From: Xenorhabdus thuongxuanensis
GTDB taxonomy: Bacteria > Pseudomonadota > Gammaproteobacteria > Enterobacterales > Enterobacteriaceae
Length of the DNA stretch: 64,000 nucleotides
Assembly (NCBI RefSeq): GCF_001908095.1
Contig: NZ_MKGR01000003.1
Location: 1 to 64,000, forward strand
Direction: 5' to 3'
Position 1 is the stretch's first letter. Every line of letters begins with the position of its first letter. The notes under the pieces were generated by a model. That model saw only the letters and a program-made list of their open reading frames with translations, did no database searches and was not told where the DNA came from. Of this stretch, positions 54,578 to 64,000 are shown in pieces. A program made the translations under genes and the position numbers.

Positions 54578-56509
54578 ATGCGTCTTTTTATTGCTGAAAA
54601 ACCCAGCCTCGCGAGAGCTATCGCGGATGTTTTACCGAAGCCCCATCGACGAGGGGATGGGTTTATTGAATGCGGTAATAACCAGTTTGTGACTTGGTGT
54701 GTTGGTCATCTATTGGAACAGGCTGAACCCGATGCCTACGATAGCCGTTACGCGCGTTGGGTCTTGGCTGATTTACCGATCATTCCTGAAAAATGGCAGT
54801 TAAAGCCACGGGCAGCCGTGGCCAAACAGCTCAACACAATTAAATCCCTGTTGGAAAGAGCGAACGAAATAGTCCATGCAGGTGATCCTGATCGTGAAGG
54901 TCAGTTGCTAGTGGATGAAGTGCTGGATTTTTTAGATCTGGATACTGATAAAAAACACAATGTCCAGCGGTGCCTAATCAATGATTTAAATCATCAGGCA
55001 GTTGCAAAAGCGATTGAACGGTTAAGGAACAATCGGGAGTTTATCCCCTTGTGTGTTTCTGCACTCGCCAGAGCTAGAGCGGACTGGCTTTATGGTATCA
55101 ATATGACCCGTGCTTATACCTTATTAGGCAAAAATGCGGGTTATCAGGGAATATTATCGGTTGGGCGTGTCCAAACTCCTATTTTAGGTTTAGTTGTACG
55201 CCGTGATGAAGAGATAGAAAATTTCGTGCCGAAAGACTTCTTTGAAGTTAAAGCACACGTTGGTACACCCAATGCAGAGCGATTTACGGCTTTATGGCAA
55301 CCGAGTGAATCTTGCATTGATTTTCAGGATGAAGAAGGGAGAATTATTCACCGGCCGTTAGCTGAGCATGTTGTTGAGCGTATTACTGGACAACCCGCTT
55401 ATGTCACTGCCTATCAGGATAAGCGGGAATCAGAAACGGCACCATTGCCTTTTTCCCTTTCATCTTTACAGATTGAAGCAGCCAAGCGTTTTGGCTTGAG
55501 CGCTCAAAATGTACTTGACATTTGTCAGCGGCTTTATGAAACCCATAAATTGATCACTTATCCACGCTCTGACTGCCGTTACCTGCCGGAAGAACATTTT
55601 GTTGGGCGTCATGCGGTCCTGAATGCTATTTCGGTTCATGCTGCCCATTTGCTTCCGCAAGATGCTTTAAATATAGAGCAAAAAAGCCGCTGTTGGGATG
55701 ACAAGAAGGTTGATGCTCACCATGCCATTATTCCTACTGCACGTAGTAGTCAGATCAATTTAACAGAAAATGAAAGCCATATTTATAGCTTAATTGCGCG
55801 ACAATATCTGATGCAGTTTTTTCCTGATGCGGTATTTCGAAAATGTACGATTGAACTTGATATCGCAGGTGGAAAATTTATCGCCAAGGCGCGTTTTCTG
55901 GCAGAAGCGGGTTGGAGAACTCTGCTTGGTAGCAAGGAACGGGATGAAGAGAATGAAGGTACGCCATTACCTGTTGTTGCTAAAGGAGATGAGTTATTGT
56001 GTGAGAAGAGCGAAGTGGTAGAAAGGCAGACACAACCTCCACGCCCTTTCACTGATGCAACATTATTGTCTGCAATGACAGGTATTGCTCGATTTGTACA
56101 GGATAAGGCTTTGAAAAAGGTGCTTCGTGCAACCGATGGTTTGGGTACGGAAGCGACCCGAGCGGGGATCATTGAACTGCTATTCAAACGGAATTTTCTG
56201 TACAAAAAAGGGCGCTATATTCACGCTACTCCGGCTGGCAGGGCTTTAATTCATGTATTGCCGGACATGGCAGTATTGCCAGATATGACCGCACATTGGG
56301 AATCTCGTCTGACGCAAATCAGCGAAAAGCAGTTCCGTTATCAGGATTTTATGTTACCCCTTCAGGAAACATTGCAGCAACTGATTTGGCAGGCAAAACA
56401 GCACCGTAATTTGAAGGCTTTTAGGGATTTGCCTCCTGTTCCTGTTAATAGCAAAAAAGGGAAAGGAAAGCAGGCAAAATCCAGTAAGAGCAGAGCAAAG
56501 AAAGATTAA
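54578..56509 (+). CDS. topB: DNA topoisomerase III
   Basis: 643-residue type IA topoisomerase (E. coli 653) that passes single strands and decatenates replication intermediates. Toprim domain at the N-terminus ([21 protein letters not shown]; acidic motif [13 protein letters not shown]), catalytic tyrosine in [16 protein letters not shown] (about 328), and a basic C-terminal tail ([17 protein letters not shown]). Start set at 54578 because it matches the E. coli N-terminus; the longer frame would overlap selD. No zinc-finger region is evident. Confidence 0.96.
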   Translation: MRLFIAEKPSLARAIADVLPKPHRRGDGFIECGNNQFVTWCVGHLLEQAEPDAYDSRYARWVLADLPIIPEKWQLKPRAAVAKQLNTIKSLLERANEIVHAGDPDREGQLLVDEVLDFLDLDTDKKHNVQRCLINDLNHQAVAKAIERLRNNREFIPLCVSALARARADWLYGINMTRAYTLLGKNAGYQGILSVGRVQTPILGLVVRRDEEIENFVPKDFFEVKAHVGTPNAERFTALWQPSESCIDFQDEEGRIIHRPLAEHVVERITGQPAYVTAYQDKRESETAPLPFSLSSLQIEAAKRFGLSAQNVLDICQRLYETHKLITYPRSDCRYLPEEHFVGRHAVLNAISVHAAHLLPQDALNIEQKSRCWDDKKVDAHHAIIPTARSSQINLTENESHIYSLIARQYLMQFFPDAVFRKCTIELDIAGGKFIAKARFLAEAGWRTLLGSKERDEENEGTPLPVVAKGDELLCEKSEVVERQTQPPRPFTDATLLSAMTGIARFVQDKALKKVLRATDGLGTEATRAGIIELLFKRNFLYKKGRYIHATPAGRALIHVLPDMAVLPDMTAHWESRLTQISEKQFRYQDFMLPLQETLQQLIWQAKQHRNLKAFRDLPPVPVNSKKGKGKQAKSSKSRAKKD

Positions 56510-56537
56510 GCCAATCAGAGGGATAATTCACAGTGAT

Positions 56538-56568
56538 AACACAGCACCGTAATGGGCGGTGCTGTGTT
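56538..56568. terminator. terminator between convergent topB and xthA
   Basis: AACACAGCACCG pairs perfectly with CGGTGCTGTGTT around a 7-nt loop, 29 nt after the topB stop and 14 nt beyond the xthA stop on the other strand. It can serve both genes although the T tract is short. Confidence 0.8.
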
Positions 56569-56581
56569 TCATGAGTGCCGT

Positions 56582-57388
56582 TTATATTTTAAACTCTGTC
56601 CAAACAGGGGCATGATCGGATGGTTTTTCCATGCTACGAATAGCGTAATCAATACCAGAAGAGATACACCTTTCTGCCAACGGATGGCTGGCAAGCAGCA
56701 AATCAATACGCAGCCCACGATTATCATCAAAGCCTTTTGAACGATAGTCGAACCAAGAAAATTGGTCGTTGACTTCGGGGTGTTTTGCTCGGTATGTATC
56801 GATGAATCCCCAATTTTTCAAGCGGGCCATCCATTCTCGTTCTTCTGGTAAGAAAGAACATTTTCCTGTTCTTAACCAGCGTTTCTGGTTATTTTCTCCG
56901 ATGCCAATATCGAGATCTGTTGGACTGATATTCATGTCTCCCATAATCAGAATGTGTGATTTCGGCGAATGGTTAGTTTCCAGATAAGACAGTAGATCCT
57001 GATAAAATTTTTCTTTTGCAGGAAATTTAATCGGATGATCACGGCTTTCTCCTTGAGGAAAATAGCCATTGATTACAGTTAATAAACCAAGAGGTGTCTC
57101 GATATCGGCCATAATAATGCGGCGCTGTGCATCATCACTATCATTCGGAAAGCCTTTACGGATATCCACTGGTTGTTGGCGAGTCAGCAGGGCGACGCCG
57201 TAGTGTGATTTTTGGCCATGATAAAAAATGTGATAACCTAGCTTACTGACTTCTTCCAGAGGAAACATTTCATCATGGACTTTTATTTCTTGTAATCCGA
57301 TAACATCGGGTTGGTGTTGTTCAACAATGGCAGCGAGTTGATGATGACGCGCTCTTAATCCATTAATATTGAATGATATGAATTTCAT
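56582..57388 (-). CDS. xthA: exodeoxyribonuclease III
   Basis: 268-residue AP endonuclease/3'-5' exonuclease (E. coli 268), main enzyme for abasic-site repair. Conserved metal and catalytic residues are visible: NINGLRAR (Asn7), [10 protein letters not shown] (Glu34), GYFPQGE (Tyr109), [14 protein letters not shown] (Asp151/Asn153) and the C-terminal PSDHAPVW (Asp258/His259). Convergent with topB. In E. coli xthA is in the same chromosomal region but a few genes away. Confidence 0.97.
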   Translation of the reverse strand: MKFISFNINGLRARHHQLAAIVEQHQPDVIGLQEIKVHDEMFPLEEVSKLGYHIFYHGQKSHYGVALLTRQQPVDIRKGFPNDSDDAQRRIIMADIETPLGLLTVINGYFPQGESRDHPIKFPAKEKFYQDLLSYLETNHSPKSHILIMGDMNISPTDLDIGIGENNQKRWLRTGKCSFLPEEREWMARLKNWGFIDTYRAKHPEVNDQFSWFDYRSKGFDDNRGLRIDLLLASHPLAERCISSGIDYAIRSMEKPSDHAPVWTEFKI

Positions 57389-58040
57389 ATTGTTATAATC
57401 ACCTGTGTAATATACTTATTTTTAATATTAGCAGATGCAGATAATAATGTAACTATTTATTAAATAATAAATTTTACCTAGCGATCTTGATAATTCGCTA
57501 TTTTACTCCTATAAATTATATTAAATTGAATATAATACTCTTATTGTCCTAAATTTAAAGTGTCGAATCGATTTTTAAATAATAAAAAGACATCAAGTCA
57601 ATAAATAGTAAATTAATGAATATATAATATCTAATCAATTGTTATATGTTATATTAAACATTTGATATTATAATTTTATGTAAGGGTTTTTATTCTTAGA
57701 ATTTATTTTATGTTATGCGTTACAAAAATTAATTAACGAAAAAGTAGAAGAGTTAATCAATCTCTGATAGAAATTTGAACTTGTAGACCATGGTTATATT
57801 TATTAATGGATTACAATCACGGTGGAATATTCATCATGATATAGATGAATAATATAGTTCATCTAAACCGCATTATTGCATCAGGGACTGGCGTTTTATA
57901 TAAATGCCATTTGAAAAATATTTATTTTTATTGTAAAAAATTATATATTCATAATATAAAGTTTGATTTAGCGGTTACCTGATGAGAAGGCCATTTCAAG
58001 GAAATTATTTTAGCCACAAGTTACATAGGAACGGTGAATT
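57389..58040. other. very AT-rich gap upstream of the LysR-type gene
   Basis: About 650 bp of strongly AT-rich DNA. The longest frame I found near the regulator (57845-57982, about 45 codons) has no ribosome-binding site and is not accepted. The one structured element is an inverted repeat at 57829-57850. The composition suggests H-NS-type silencing or acquired DNA. Confidence 0.5.
57829..57850. promoter_or_regulatory. inverted repeat, candidate operator upstream of the LysR-type gene
   Basis: ATTCATC and GATGAAT form a perfect 7-bp inverted repeat with 8-bp spacing; a further GTTCATC follows at 57857-57863. Interrupted dyads of this size are typical LysR-type binding sites, and it is about 190 bp upstream of such a gene. 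Function unproven. Confidence 0.35.
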
Positions 58041-58904
58041 ATGTTTTTTTCTCGTAAATTAGAAGCATTCATGGCGGTGGTGGAAATGGGTTCTTTAAGC
58101 AAAGCGGCAAGAGTGATGAACCGTACGACTCCCCCAGTTGCTAAATCAATTAAAGACTTTGAGGCGACGTTAGGAAAGCGCTTATTCAAAAGGGAGAAGT
58201 TTGGGATGATTCTGACCAAAGACGGAGTGGAGTTATATAATGACCTAAAAGAACTCTATTTGAAAGAGAAAGAAATTACGAAGAAACACATTAGTGGGAG
58301 TATTTGTAATGTTGTAAATATATACCATGATTGGGGTAAGAAAAAGCATCTGATTTCGCTTTATAAAGCAGCGGACAGAAATAATGCTCAAGTTAATATA
58401 TTACGCTTCAGTTATGATAACATTGATGAAATAGTTGACTATGAGGGTAATACAATAATTTTAAGTTCAGAAAAAGTACTTAGTGATCGATTCAGTCTGG
58501 TACGGAAAATTGATGGACCAAATTTGGGGATCTGCTGCCGTAAAGAGTTATTGGATGAAGTGGATGGGGACTTTACTCAATTGTTGAGAAAGAGAACGTG
58601 GTTATGTGATCCAGTGCTCTATAAAGGCAATTTGATAAAGAATTTAGAAGAAGAAATGATAAAAAATGGAGAAAAAGTTAATATTCGACAAATGGATAGC
58701 ATAGAATGCTGTCTCAACTTTATTCAGTCAACCGATTATATTTTTATCACAGACTCCCATTCTGGTGCTTTGGAAGAGGGAGAAAGCTTAGGTTTCATTC
58801 CAATATCACGGCCTGATGCAGTTAATCAGTGTTATGTCTACAAATCAAAATCTCATTCAAGCGTGTTAAATCGTTTCATCGACTCTGTCAGTGATATGGA
58901 GTAA
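58041..58904 (+). CDS. LysR-type transcriptional regulator, target unknown
   Basis: 287-residue protein. The first 65 residues are a clear LysR winged helix-turn-helix (FFSRKLEAFMAVVEMGSLSKAARVMNRT, then FEATLGKRLFKREK and GMILTKDG). The remainder (from about 90) should be the effector-binding domain but is Lys/Asn-rich and poorly matched to well-known groups. AATTTTG-type codons and AT-rich flanks distinguish it from its neighbours and suggest horizontal acquisition or rapid divergence. No target gene lies next to it: xthA is divergent with a 650-bp gap and the next feature downstream is a tRNA on the other strand. Ribosome-binding site is weak (AGGAACGG, 10 nt upstream). Confidence 0.85.
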   Translation: MFFSRKLEAFMAVVEMGSLSKAARVMNRTTPPVAKSIKDFEATLGKRLFKREKFGMILTKDGVELYNDLKELYLKEKEITKKHISGSICNVVNIYHDWGKKKHLISLYKAADRNNAQVNILRFSYDNIDEIVDYEGNTIILSSEKVLSDRFSLVRKIDGPNLGICCRKELLDEVDGDFTQLLRKRTWLCDPVLYKGNLIKNLEEEMIKNGEKVNIRQMDSIECCLNFIQSTDYIFITDSHSGALEEGESLGFIPISRPDAVNQCYVYKSKSHSSVLNRFIDSVSDME

Positions 58905-59378
58905 TTGGCTGCATGAGTGGAGCAAACTATTTGATTTCCCGGCTCCGCCATGGATGCTTGCCTTAAATGCATTAATTTTAAAGACAGTGGTTTGTCCGTT
59001 AATCTGAAATGCTCTGTTTCTGTTGATTTGTTTTACTTCAACTAAGTTTTTTTAAACAGATTTTTTAAATAGATTAGTGATGAATTTCGACGATTGGTGT
59101 AAGTAATGGAGTAACCATTTGTTGATCTTATAATGCATTAAGAGCTTGGAATAGATTTTTGATAGTGGTGAGGAAGGATGATGTGACATTTCGTTCCTCA
59201 CCTTTGGATTATGTAAAACTACACATCCCACTATTCCACTGAACGAGATCTCCTATCTCCTACTCACAGTCATTGTGTGGTATTCCAATTTTACGATTCA
59301 GTAAGTGATAGTCTGTTGTTTGTTAAAAACAAATACGCTCGTTTCTTTATTTTTTTGTAATAAAATATGAGTCTTTGA
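58905..59378. other. gap between the LysR-type gene and tRNA-Tyr
   Basis: About 470 bp with no acceptable frame on either strand and no clear mobile-element remnant. In E. coli the tyrT region next to purU carries tandem tRNA-Tyr copies; only one copy is seen here. Nothing else supported. Confidence 0.5.
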
Positions 59379-59463
<85 letters not shown>

Positions 59464-59629
59464 AGATTTTTGAATTGTATGCTGTCGTTTGTTAGCAGCG
59501 AGCGGCATAATATCAGATAAACCGCCGCTGTAAAGTAGATTATTAAAATAAAGCATCGTACGCATACTTTTCATCCAAGCAGTTATGGGTACAATACTTT
59601 ATTGTTTATTAAAAAAATAACATTGTTTG

Positions 59630-60478
59630 CTAAAGAATAACGGTACGGTTACCATATACGAAAACACGCTGGGAAAATACCCAGTGTAATGCTTGGCTCA
59701 ATACATTCTTTTCAACATCCCGCCCTGCACGCATCATCTCCTCAGCTGTATAGGTATGATCCACATTTATTACATCTTGGGTAATAATCGGTCCTTCATC
59801 CAAATTGTCATTTACATAATGTGCCGTCGCGCCAATAATTTTTACACCACGCTCATAAGCCTGATGGTAGGGGCGAGCACCGATAAATGCGGGTAAGAAT
59901 GAATGGTGAATGTTGATTATTTGATTTGGGTAATGCTGGACAAATGCTGGTGTTAAGACTCGCATATACTTGGCAAGCACAACATAGTCCGGCTTATATT
60001 GTTCAATCTGGTTCATCAACGCTTCGTCATGTTGTTCGCGGGTTAGACCCTCATGACTGATGTAATGGAATGGGATATCAAACTGCTCAACCAGTTTTTG
60101 CAAAGTAGTATGATTGCCGATAACAGCAGCAATTTCGACATCCAATCCACCATAGGCACTTTTGACTAAGATATCGCCAATGCAATGCGCTTCTTTTGTC
60201 ACCATAATAACGATACGACGTCTGCCTGCCGTATTTAATTCACGGTTTGAACCCGTAGGTAGAGCACCATCCAAATCGGCCAAAAGAGTTTCATCATTAA
60301 AAATACCTTCCAGCTCGGTACGCATAAAAAATCGTCCAGTACGATGATCAACAAATTCATTATTTTGAACAATGTTTAATTGATGTTTGTAACAAATGTT
60401 TGTGATTTTTGCGATCAGTCCTTTAGAATCAGGACAAATCGTACGCAAGATTTTTTTTTGTATGTTTGCGTTTTGCAT
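59630..60478 (-). CDS. purU: formyltetrahydrofolate deformylase
   Basis: 282-residue enzyme (E. coli 280) that hydrolyses 10-formyl-THF to formate and THF, feeding PurT and balancing one-carbon pools. N-terminal ACT domain (about 8-90: ILRTICPDSKGLIAKITNICY), then a formyltransferase-like catalytic domain with NIHHSFLPAFIGARPYHQAYERGVK containing the conserved Asn-His pair, and the distal Asp in YVNDNLDEGPIITQDV. Preceded by TGAGG. ychJ lies 69 bp upstream on the same strand, as in E. coli. Confidence 0.96.
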   Translation of the reverse strand: MQNANIQKKILRTICPDSKGLIAKITNICYKHQLNIVQNNEFVDHRTGRFFMRTELEGIFNDETLLADLDGALPTGSNRELNTAGRRRIVIMVTKEAHCIGDILVKSAYGGLDVEIAAVIGNHTTLQKLVEQFDIPFHYISHEGLTREQHDEALMNQIEQYKPDYVVLAKYMRVLTPAFVQHYPNQIINIHHSFLPAFIGARPYHQAYERGVKIIGATAHYVNDNLDEGPIITQDVINVDHTYTAEEMMRAGRDVEKNVLSQALHWVFSQRVFVYGNRTVIL

Positions 60479-60546
60479 GAATTACAAGAACCTCAAATTA
60501 TTCTTCACTGTGTGTGAGTTGTTATGTTTGATATTTAGATGCCGAT

Positions 60547-60999
60547 TTAACCACAGCATTTTTTATATTTTTTGCCCGAACCACAAGGACAAGGGCTATT
60601 TCGTCCTATTTCAGGGCGAATACCATCTATATAAAACCAACGTTGATCGATGAGCAAAAAACGTGAGCGCTCATGAATCAATTGCCTATCTTGCTTTCCT
60701 TGTTCAATAAAGCAAGCTGAAAATTCAACATAAGCTTCGTTATTATGTTTCCCCTGATTAGTTTCGAGGACGTTTAATCCCAGCCATTGTACACCCGCAA
60801 AGCTTTGTTCTATTTCTATTCGCCAATTTTCAGCCTGGCAATCTGGGTGCCAGGTAGCGATAAGATAGTCTGCATTTTGGGTAACATAAGCGCTATATCT
60901 GGAACGCATCAGGGATTCAGCATTTGGGGAAGGGGTATGGTTTTCAAGATAGGGGCTACAGCAAAGGTCGAAAGATGAACCACTGCCGCAGGGACACAT
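60547..60999 (-). CDS. ychJ: YchJ-family SEC-C motif protein (UPF0225)
   Basis: 150-residue protein (E. coli YchJ 152) of unknown function. It has a Cys-rich SEC-C-like motif at each end: [14 protein letters not shown] at the N-terminus and [15 protein letters not shown] at the C-terminus, which likely bind zinc. The middle is an NTF2-like fold with [26 protein letters not shown]. Start set at 60999 because the family begins at the first cysteine motif; the longest frame adds 36 residues with no family match. Confidence 0.92.
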   Translation of the reverse strand: MCPCGSGSSFDLCCSPYLENHTPSPNAESLMRSRYSAYVTQNADYLIATWHPDCQAENWRIEIEQSFAGVQWLGLNVLETNQGKHNNEAYVEFSACFIEQGKQDRQLIHERSRFLLIDQRWFYIDGIRPEIGRNSPCPCGSGKKYKKCCG

Positions 61000-61295
61000 T
61001 TTTGCCAAAATAACTCCAGCTATTTTAAAGAAAGTAGTTGCTGTTAATATTACCGATTGATGATACTCGAATATGGATAAAGGTCGCAATGTTTGACAAT
61101 CCAACATCTAATCATTGAAATGTGATCAAATGCTAGCACACTGTATATTTGGTTGAATTAACTAGTGTATACTCGTGCGCGTTATTTTTACGAGTGTGGT
61201 TTTCTATATACATACAATTTTTCCTGAAAGTTAATGTTATTGTTTAAGCTGTAAAGGGGGTTTGCAGTGAAAACGTAGCAGTAGGAGACGATTTA

Positions 61296-62213
61296 ATGTC
61301 AGTAATAAATAAAAAAGTCAAAAAAGCTGTTATACCTGTTGCTGGTTTGGGAACCCGGATGTTGCCAGCCACTAAAGCTATCCCAAAAGAAATGCTACCC
61401 TTGGTGGATAAACCTCTTATTCAGTATGTGGTCAATGAATGTATCAGAGCAGGCATTAATGAAATCATTTTGGTTACACATTCATCCAAAAACTCGATAG
61501 AAAATCATTTTGATACTAGCTTTGAGTTGGAAGCGATTCTTGAGAAAAGAGTTAAGCGCCAATTATTGGACGAGATACAGTCTATCTGTCCAAATCATGT
61601 GACGATTATGCAAACCCGTCAGGGTATTGCAAAAGGATTGGGACATGCCGTGTTATGTGCTAAACCACTTATTGGTGATGAACCGTTTGCTGTTGTTCTG
61701 CCTGATGTTATTTTGGATGAGTATAGCACCGACCTATCAAAATATAATTTGAGCGAAATGTTATCACGCTTCAACAGCAGTGGAGCAAGCCAAATTCTAG
61801 TTGAACCTGTTCCTGTAGAAAGTGTTTCGGATTATGGCATTGTTGATTGCCTGGGTGAAAATTTACAGCCTGGGGATAGCAAACCTATTGCCCGTGTTGT
61901 TGAAAAGCCAAAACCAGAAGAAGCACCATCGAATCTTTCTATTGTTGGTCGTTATGTATTATCCGAAAAAATTTGGCCTTTATTGTCTAAAACTGCGCCA
62001 GGAGCAGGAGATGAAATACAACTGACCGATGCCATTGCCATGCTGATGGAAAAAGAGTCCGTTGAAGCTTATCACTTGCAAGGCCGTAGTCATGATTGTG
62101 GCAATAAGTTGGGTTATATGCAGGCATTTGTTGAATATGGCATGAAACATAAAGAATTGGGCAAGTCATTCACGGATTGGATTATGACCTTGCAAAATCA
62201 GCTTGAAAAATAA
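61296..62213 (+). CDS. galU: UTP-glucose-1-phosphate uridylyltransferase
   Basis: 305-residue enzyme (E. coli 302) making UDP-glucose from UTP and glucose 1-phosphate, the precursor for LPS core, trehalose, capsule sugars and UDP-glucuronate. Nucleotide-binding N-terminus [30 protein letters not shown] is diagnostic, with the active-site block [21 protein letters not shown], and the C-terminal [17 protein letters not shown]. Ribosome site AGGAGACG. Followed 24 nt later by ugd, which uses its product. Confidence 0.96.
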   Translation: MSVINKKVKKAVIPVAGLGTRMLPATKAIPKEMLPLVDKPLIQYVVNECIRAGINEIILVTHSSKNSIENHFDTSFELEAILEKRVKRQLLDEIQSICPNHVTIMQTRQGIAKGLGHAVLCAKPLIGDEPFAVVLPDVILDEYSTDLSKYNLSEMLSRFNSSGASQILVEPVPVESVSDYGIVDCLGENLQPGDSKPIARVVEKPKPEEAPSNLSIVGRYVLSEKIWPLLSKTAPGAGDEIQLTDAIAMLMEKESVEAYHLQGRSHDCGNKLGYMQAFVEYGMKHKELGKSFTDWIMTLQNQLEK

Positions 62214-62237
62214 TCTATTAGTACCTTAAGGTGTGAT

Positions 62238-63581
62238 ATGAAAGTTACTGTATTTGGTATTGGCTACGTAGGCTTAGTGCAAGCAACCGTATTTGCTGAA
62301 GTGGGGCATGATGTACTTTGTGTCGATGTTGATGCGAAAAAAGTCGAGAACCTAAAAAATGGTCAAATTCCTATTTTTGAGCAGGGCTTGACGCCCTTGG
62401 TAAAGAAAAATCATGCTGAAGGACGGCTGAATTTTACAACGGATGCTAAAGCCGGTATTGCTCATGGCAAATTACAGTTTATTGCAGTAGGCACACCTCC
62501 TGATGAAGATGGCTCTGCTGATCTAAAGTATGTTACTGCTGTAGCCAGAACTATTGCGGAAAATATGGATGGTTACAAAGTTGTTGTTGACAAATCAACT
62601 GTACCAGTAGGTACAGCTGATAAAGTCAGGGCAGTGATGCAAGCAACATTGGCAGAGCGTAATCTGGAACTTCCATTTGATGTTGTTTCAAATCCTGAAT
62701 TTTTGAAAGAAGGTGCCGCTGTTGCTGATTGCATGCGGCCTGAACGCATTATTATTGGCTGTGATAATGATGATGTGGTTGATGTCATGCGTGAGCTGTA
62801 TGAACCGTTTAATCGTAATCATGATCGTATGATAGTCATGGATATCCGTAGTGCCGAATTGACTAAATATGCAGCTAACTGCATGTTAGCGACAAAAATC
62901 AGTTTCATGAATGAAATCGCTAATTTGGCTGAAATGCTGGGAGCTGACATTGAAAATGTGCGCCAAGGAATTGGTTCCGACTCACGCATTGGATATCACT
63001 TTATTTACCCTGGATGTGGATATGGCGGTTCATGTTTCCCTAAAGATGTTCAGGCACTGATCCGGACTTCTGAACAAATTGGATATACGCCAAAAATTCT
63101 TCAGGCAGTGGAGCAAGTTAACGAAAAACAGAAAAGTAAATTGCCTGCTTTTGTAAGACAGCATTTTGGTGATGATTTATCGGGCAAGACATTTGCTATT
63201 TGGGGATTGTCATTTAAACCTAATACAGATGACATGCGTGAGGCATCAAGCCGTGTCTTGATGGAAACGTTATGGAAATGTGGTGCTAAAGTTCAGGCAT
63301 ATGATCCTGAGGCTATGCAAGAAGCTCAGCGTATTTATGGACAGCGTGATGATCTCTCTTTAATGGGAACAAAAGAAGCGGCATTAAAAGGAGCTGATGC
63401 TTTGATTATCTGTACAGAATGGCAAAACTTTAGAGCACCTGATTTTGATGTGATTAAAGATTCATTAAAAACTTCTGTGATTTTTGATGGACGTAATCTT
63501 TATGATCCTGAACGCCTACAATCGCGTGGTTTTACTTATTATGGTATTGGCCGCGGTGCTTCAATCAAACCCGTCATTTGA
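62238..63581 (+). CDS. ugd: UDP-glucose 6-dehydrogenase
   Basis: 447-residue enzyme oxidising UDP-glucose twice to UDP-glucuronate with NAD+. N-terminal Rossmann motif [42 protein letters not shown]; catalytic Cys in [19 protein letters not shown]-terminal nucleotide domain [17 protein letters not shown]. Longer than E. coli Ugd (388) and of the roughly 450-residue class. UDP-glucuronate feeds capsule, O-antigen and lipid A L-Ara4N pathways. Sits between galU and a predicted UDP-glucuronate epimerase, pointing to polysaccharide use. Confidence 0.95.
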   Translation: MKVTVFGIGYVGLVQATVFAEVGHDVLCVDVDAKKVENLKNGQIPIFEQGLTPLVKKNHAEGRLNFTTDAKAGIAHGKLQFIAVGTPPDEDGSADLKYVTAVARTIAENMDGYKVVVDKSTVPVGTADKVRAVMQATLAERNLELPFDVVSNPEFLKEGAAVADCMRPERIIIGCDNDDVVDVMRELYEPFNRNHDRMIVMDIRSAELTKYAANCMLATKISFMNEIANLAEMLGADIENVRQGIGSDSRIGYHFIYPGCGYGGSCFPKDVQALIRTSEQIGYTPKILQAVEQVNEKQKSKLPAFVRQHFGDDLSGKTFAIWGLSFKPNTDDMREASSRVLMETLWKCGAKVQAYDPEAMQEAQRIYGQRDDLSLMGTKEAALKGADALIICTEWQNFRAPDFDVIKDSLKTSVIFDGRNLYDPERLQSRGFTYYGIGRGASIKPVI

Positions 63582-63589
63582 GTTAATTT

Positions 63590-64000
63590 ATGAAATTTTT
63601 AGTTACAGGTTCTGCTGGTTTTATAGGTTTTCATGTTAGTCAGCGGTTATTGAATATGGGGTATGAGGTTGTTGGTATTGATAACCTCAACGATTATTAT
63701 GATGTTAATTTGAAACAGGCGAGATTAAATTTATTACTCCCTTATTCAAATTTCAAATTTCAAAAATTAGATCTGGCTGACAGAGTTGCAATACCAGAAT
63801 TGTTTGCAAAACATCAATTCCAGCGAGTGATCCATTTAGGGGCTCAGCCGGGTGTGCGTTATTCAATACAAAACCCTATGGCATATATAGATGCCAATAT
63901 CGTCGGTCATATCAATATACTTGAAGGTTGCCGCCATCATTCTGTAGAGCATCTATTATATGCATCTTCCAGTTCAGTATATGGCTTAAATAAAAAGCAA
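63590..64000 (+). CDS. nucleotide-sugar epimerase, probably UDP-glucuronate 4-epimerase (partial)
   Basis: First 137 codons of an extended short-chain dehydrogenase/reductase, cut by the window edge. The NAD+-binding start MKFLVTGSAGFIGFHVSQRLL has GxxGxxG; VGIDNLNDYYDVNLKQARL is the characteristic block of UDP-glucuronate/UDP-galacturonate 4-epimerases (WbnF/Gla type), followed by VIHLGAQPGVRYSIQNP and YASSSSVYG. Starts 8 nt after the ugd stop, so galU-ugd-epimerase is most likely one transcript giving UDP-galacturonate for surface polysaccharide. The catalytic YxxxK lies beyond the edge. Confidence 0.88.
   Translation, partial: MKFLVTGSAGFIGFHVSQRLLNMGYEVVGIDNLNDYYDVNLKQARLNLLLPYSNFKFQKLDLADRVAIPELFAKHQFQRVIHLGAQPGVRYSIQNPMAYIDANIVGHINILEGCRHHSVEHLLYASSSSVYGLNKKQ

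Noticed and set aside
57845-57982. 45-codon frame upstream of the LysR-type gene
   Set aside because: No ribosome-binding site, overlaps the inverted repeat, composition like the flanking AT-rich DNA.
61130-61295. JUMPstart/ops element before galU
   Set aside because: Looked for the RfaH ops motif (GGCGGTAG) because polysaccharide genes follow. Only a loose GTAGCAGTAG is present.

Overview
The window looks like chromosome of an insect-pathogenic enterobacterium of the Photorhabdus/Xenorhabdus type (Morganellaceae). The core genes (dsbB, nhaB, fadR, dadAX, gapA, msrB, sppA, selD, topB, xthA, purU, galU) are clear enterobacterial orthologues in blocks that match E. coli gene order. The base composition is fairly AT-rich, the intergenic DNA very AT-rich, and the accessory DNA is dominated by giant NRPS/PKS genes and a type I-E style CRISPR array. 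The genus is an inference, not a database result.

Layout. 1-6318 (minus): the first 2106 codons of a large NRPS that runs off the left edge, with domain order C-A-PCP-E-C-A. 6319-7722: an AT-rich gap holding a candidate 56-residue membrane protein, then an EmrE-type drug transporter and a small DUF333 lipoprotein. 7756-37374 (minus): a nine-gene, almost completely overlapping operon of about 29.6 kb for a yersiniabactin-family siderophore. In transcription order it holds an FyuA-like receptor, a YbtX-like permease, two ABC exporter/importer halves, an HMWP2-like NRPS, an enlarged HMWP1-like PKS/NRPS, a YbtU-like reductase, a YbtT-like thioesterase, and a single protein fusing salicyl-AMP ligase (YbtE) to salicylate synthase (YbtS). 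A YbtA-like AraC regulator is divergent (37701-38681), and a near-perfect Fur box lies between them. 38845-39056: a four-repeat CRISPR array with no cas genes in the window. 39395-45667: dsbB, nhaB (with an 8-bp tandem repeat in its leader), fadR, dadA, dadX. 45728-57388: yeaD, gapA, msrB, yeaC, pncA, ansA, sppA, ydjA, selD, topB, xthA. 57389-61000: AT-rich DNA with a LysR-type regulator, tRNA-Tyr, purU and ychJ. 61296-64000: galU, ugd and the start of a nucleotide-sugar epimerase, i.e. the entry to a surface-polysaccharide pathway.

How the siderophore genes work together (inference from families). The fused YbtE-YbtS protein makes salicylate from chorismate and activates it. The HMWP2-like protein loads it on its ArCP and adds two cyclised cysteines. 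The HMWP1-like protein adds a reduced malonyl unit and a methylated thiazoline, and then has an extra Cy-A-PCP module that should add one more cysteine before TE release. It lacks the methyltransferase that sits between AT and KR in yersiniabactin synthase. YbtU reduces one thiazoline, YbtT edits, the membrane proteins move the product, and FyuA takes up the ferric complex under Fur and YbtA control. The product should therefore differ from yersiniabactin and be closer to piscibactin/photoxenobactin-type compounds.

Start codons were moved from the longest reading frame where ribosome-binding sites, gene overlaps or family N-termini argue for it.
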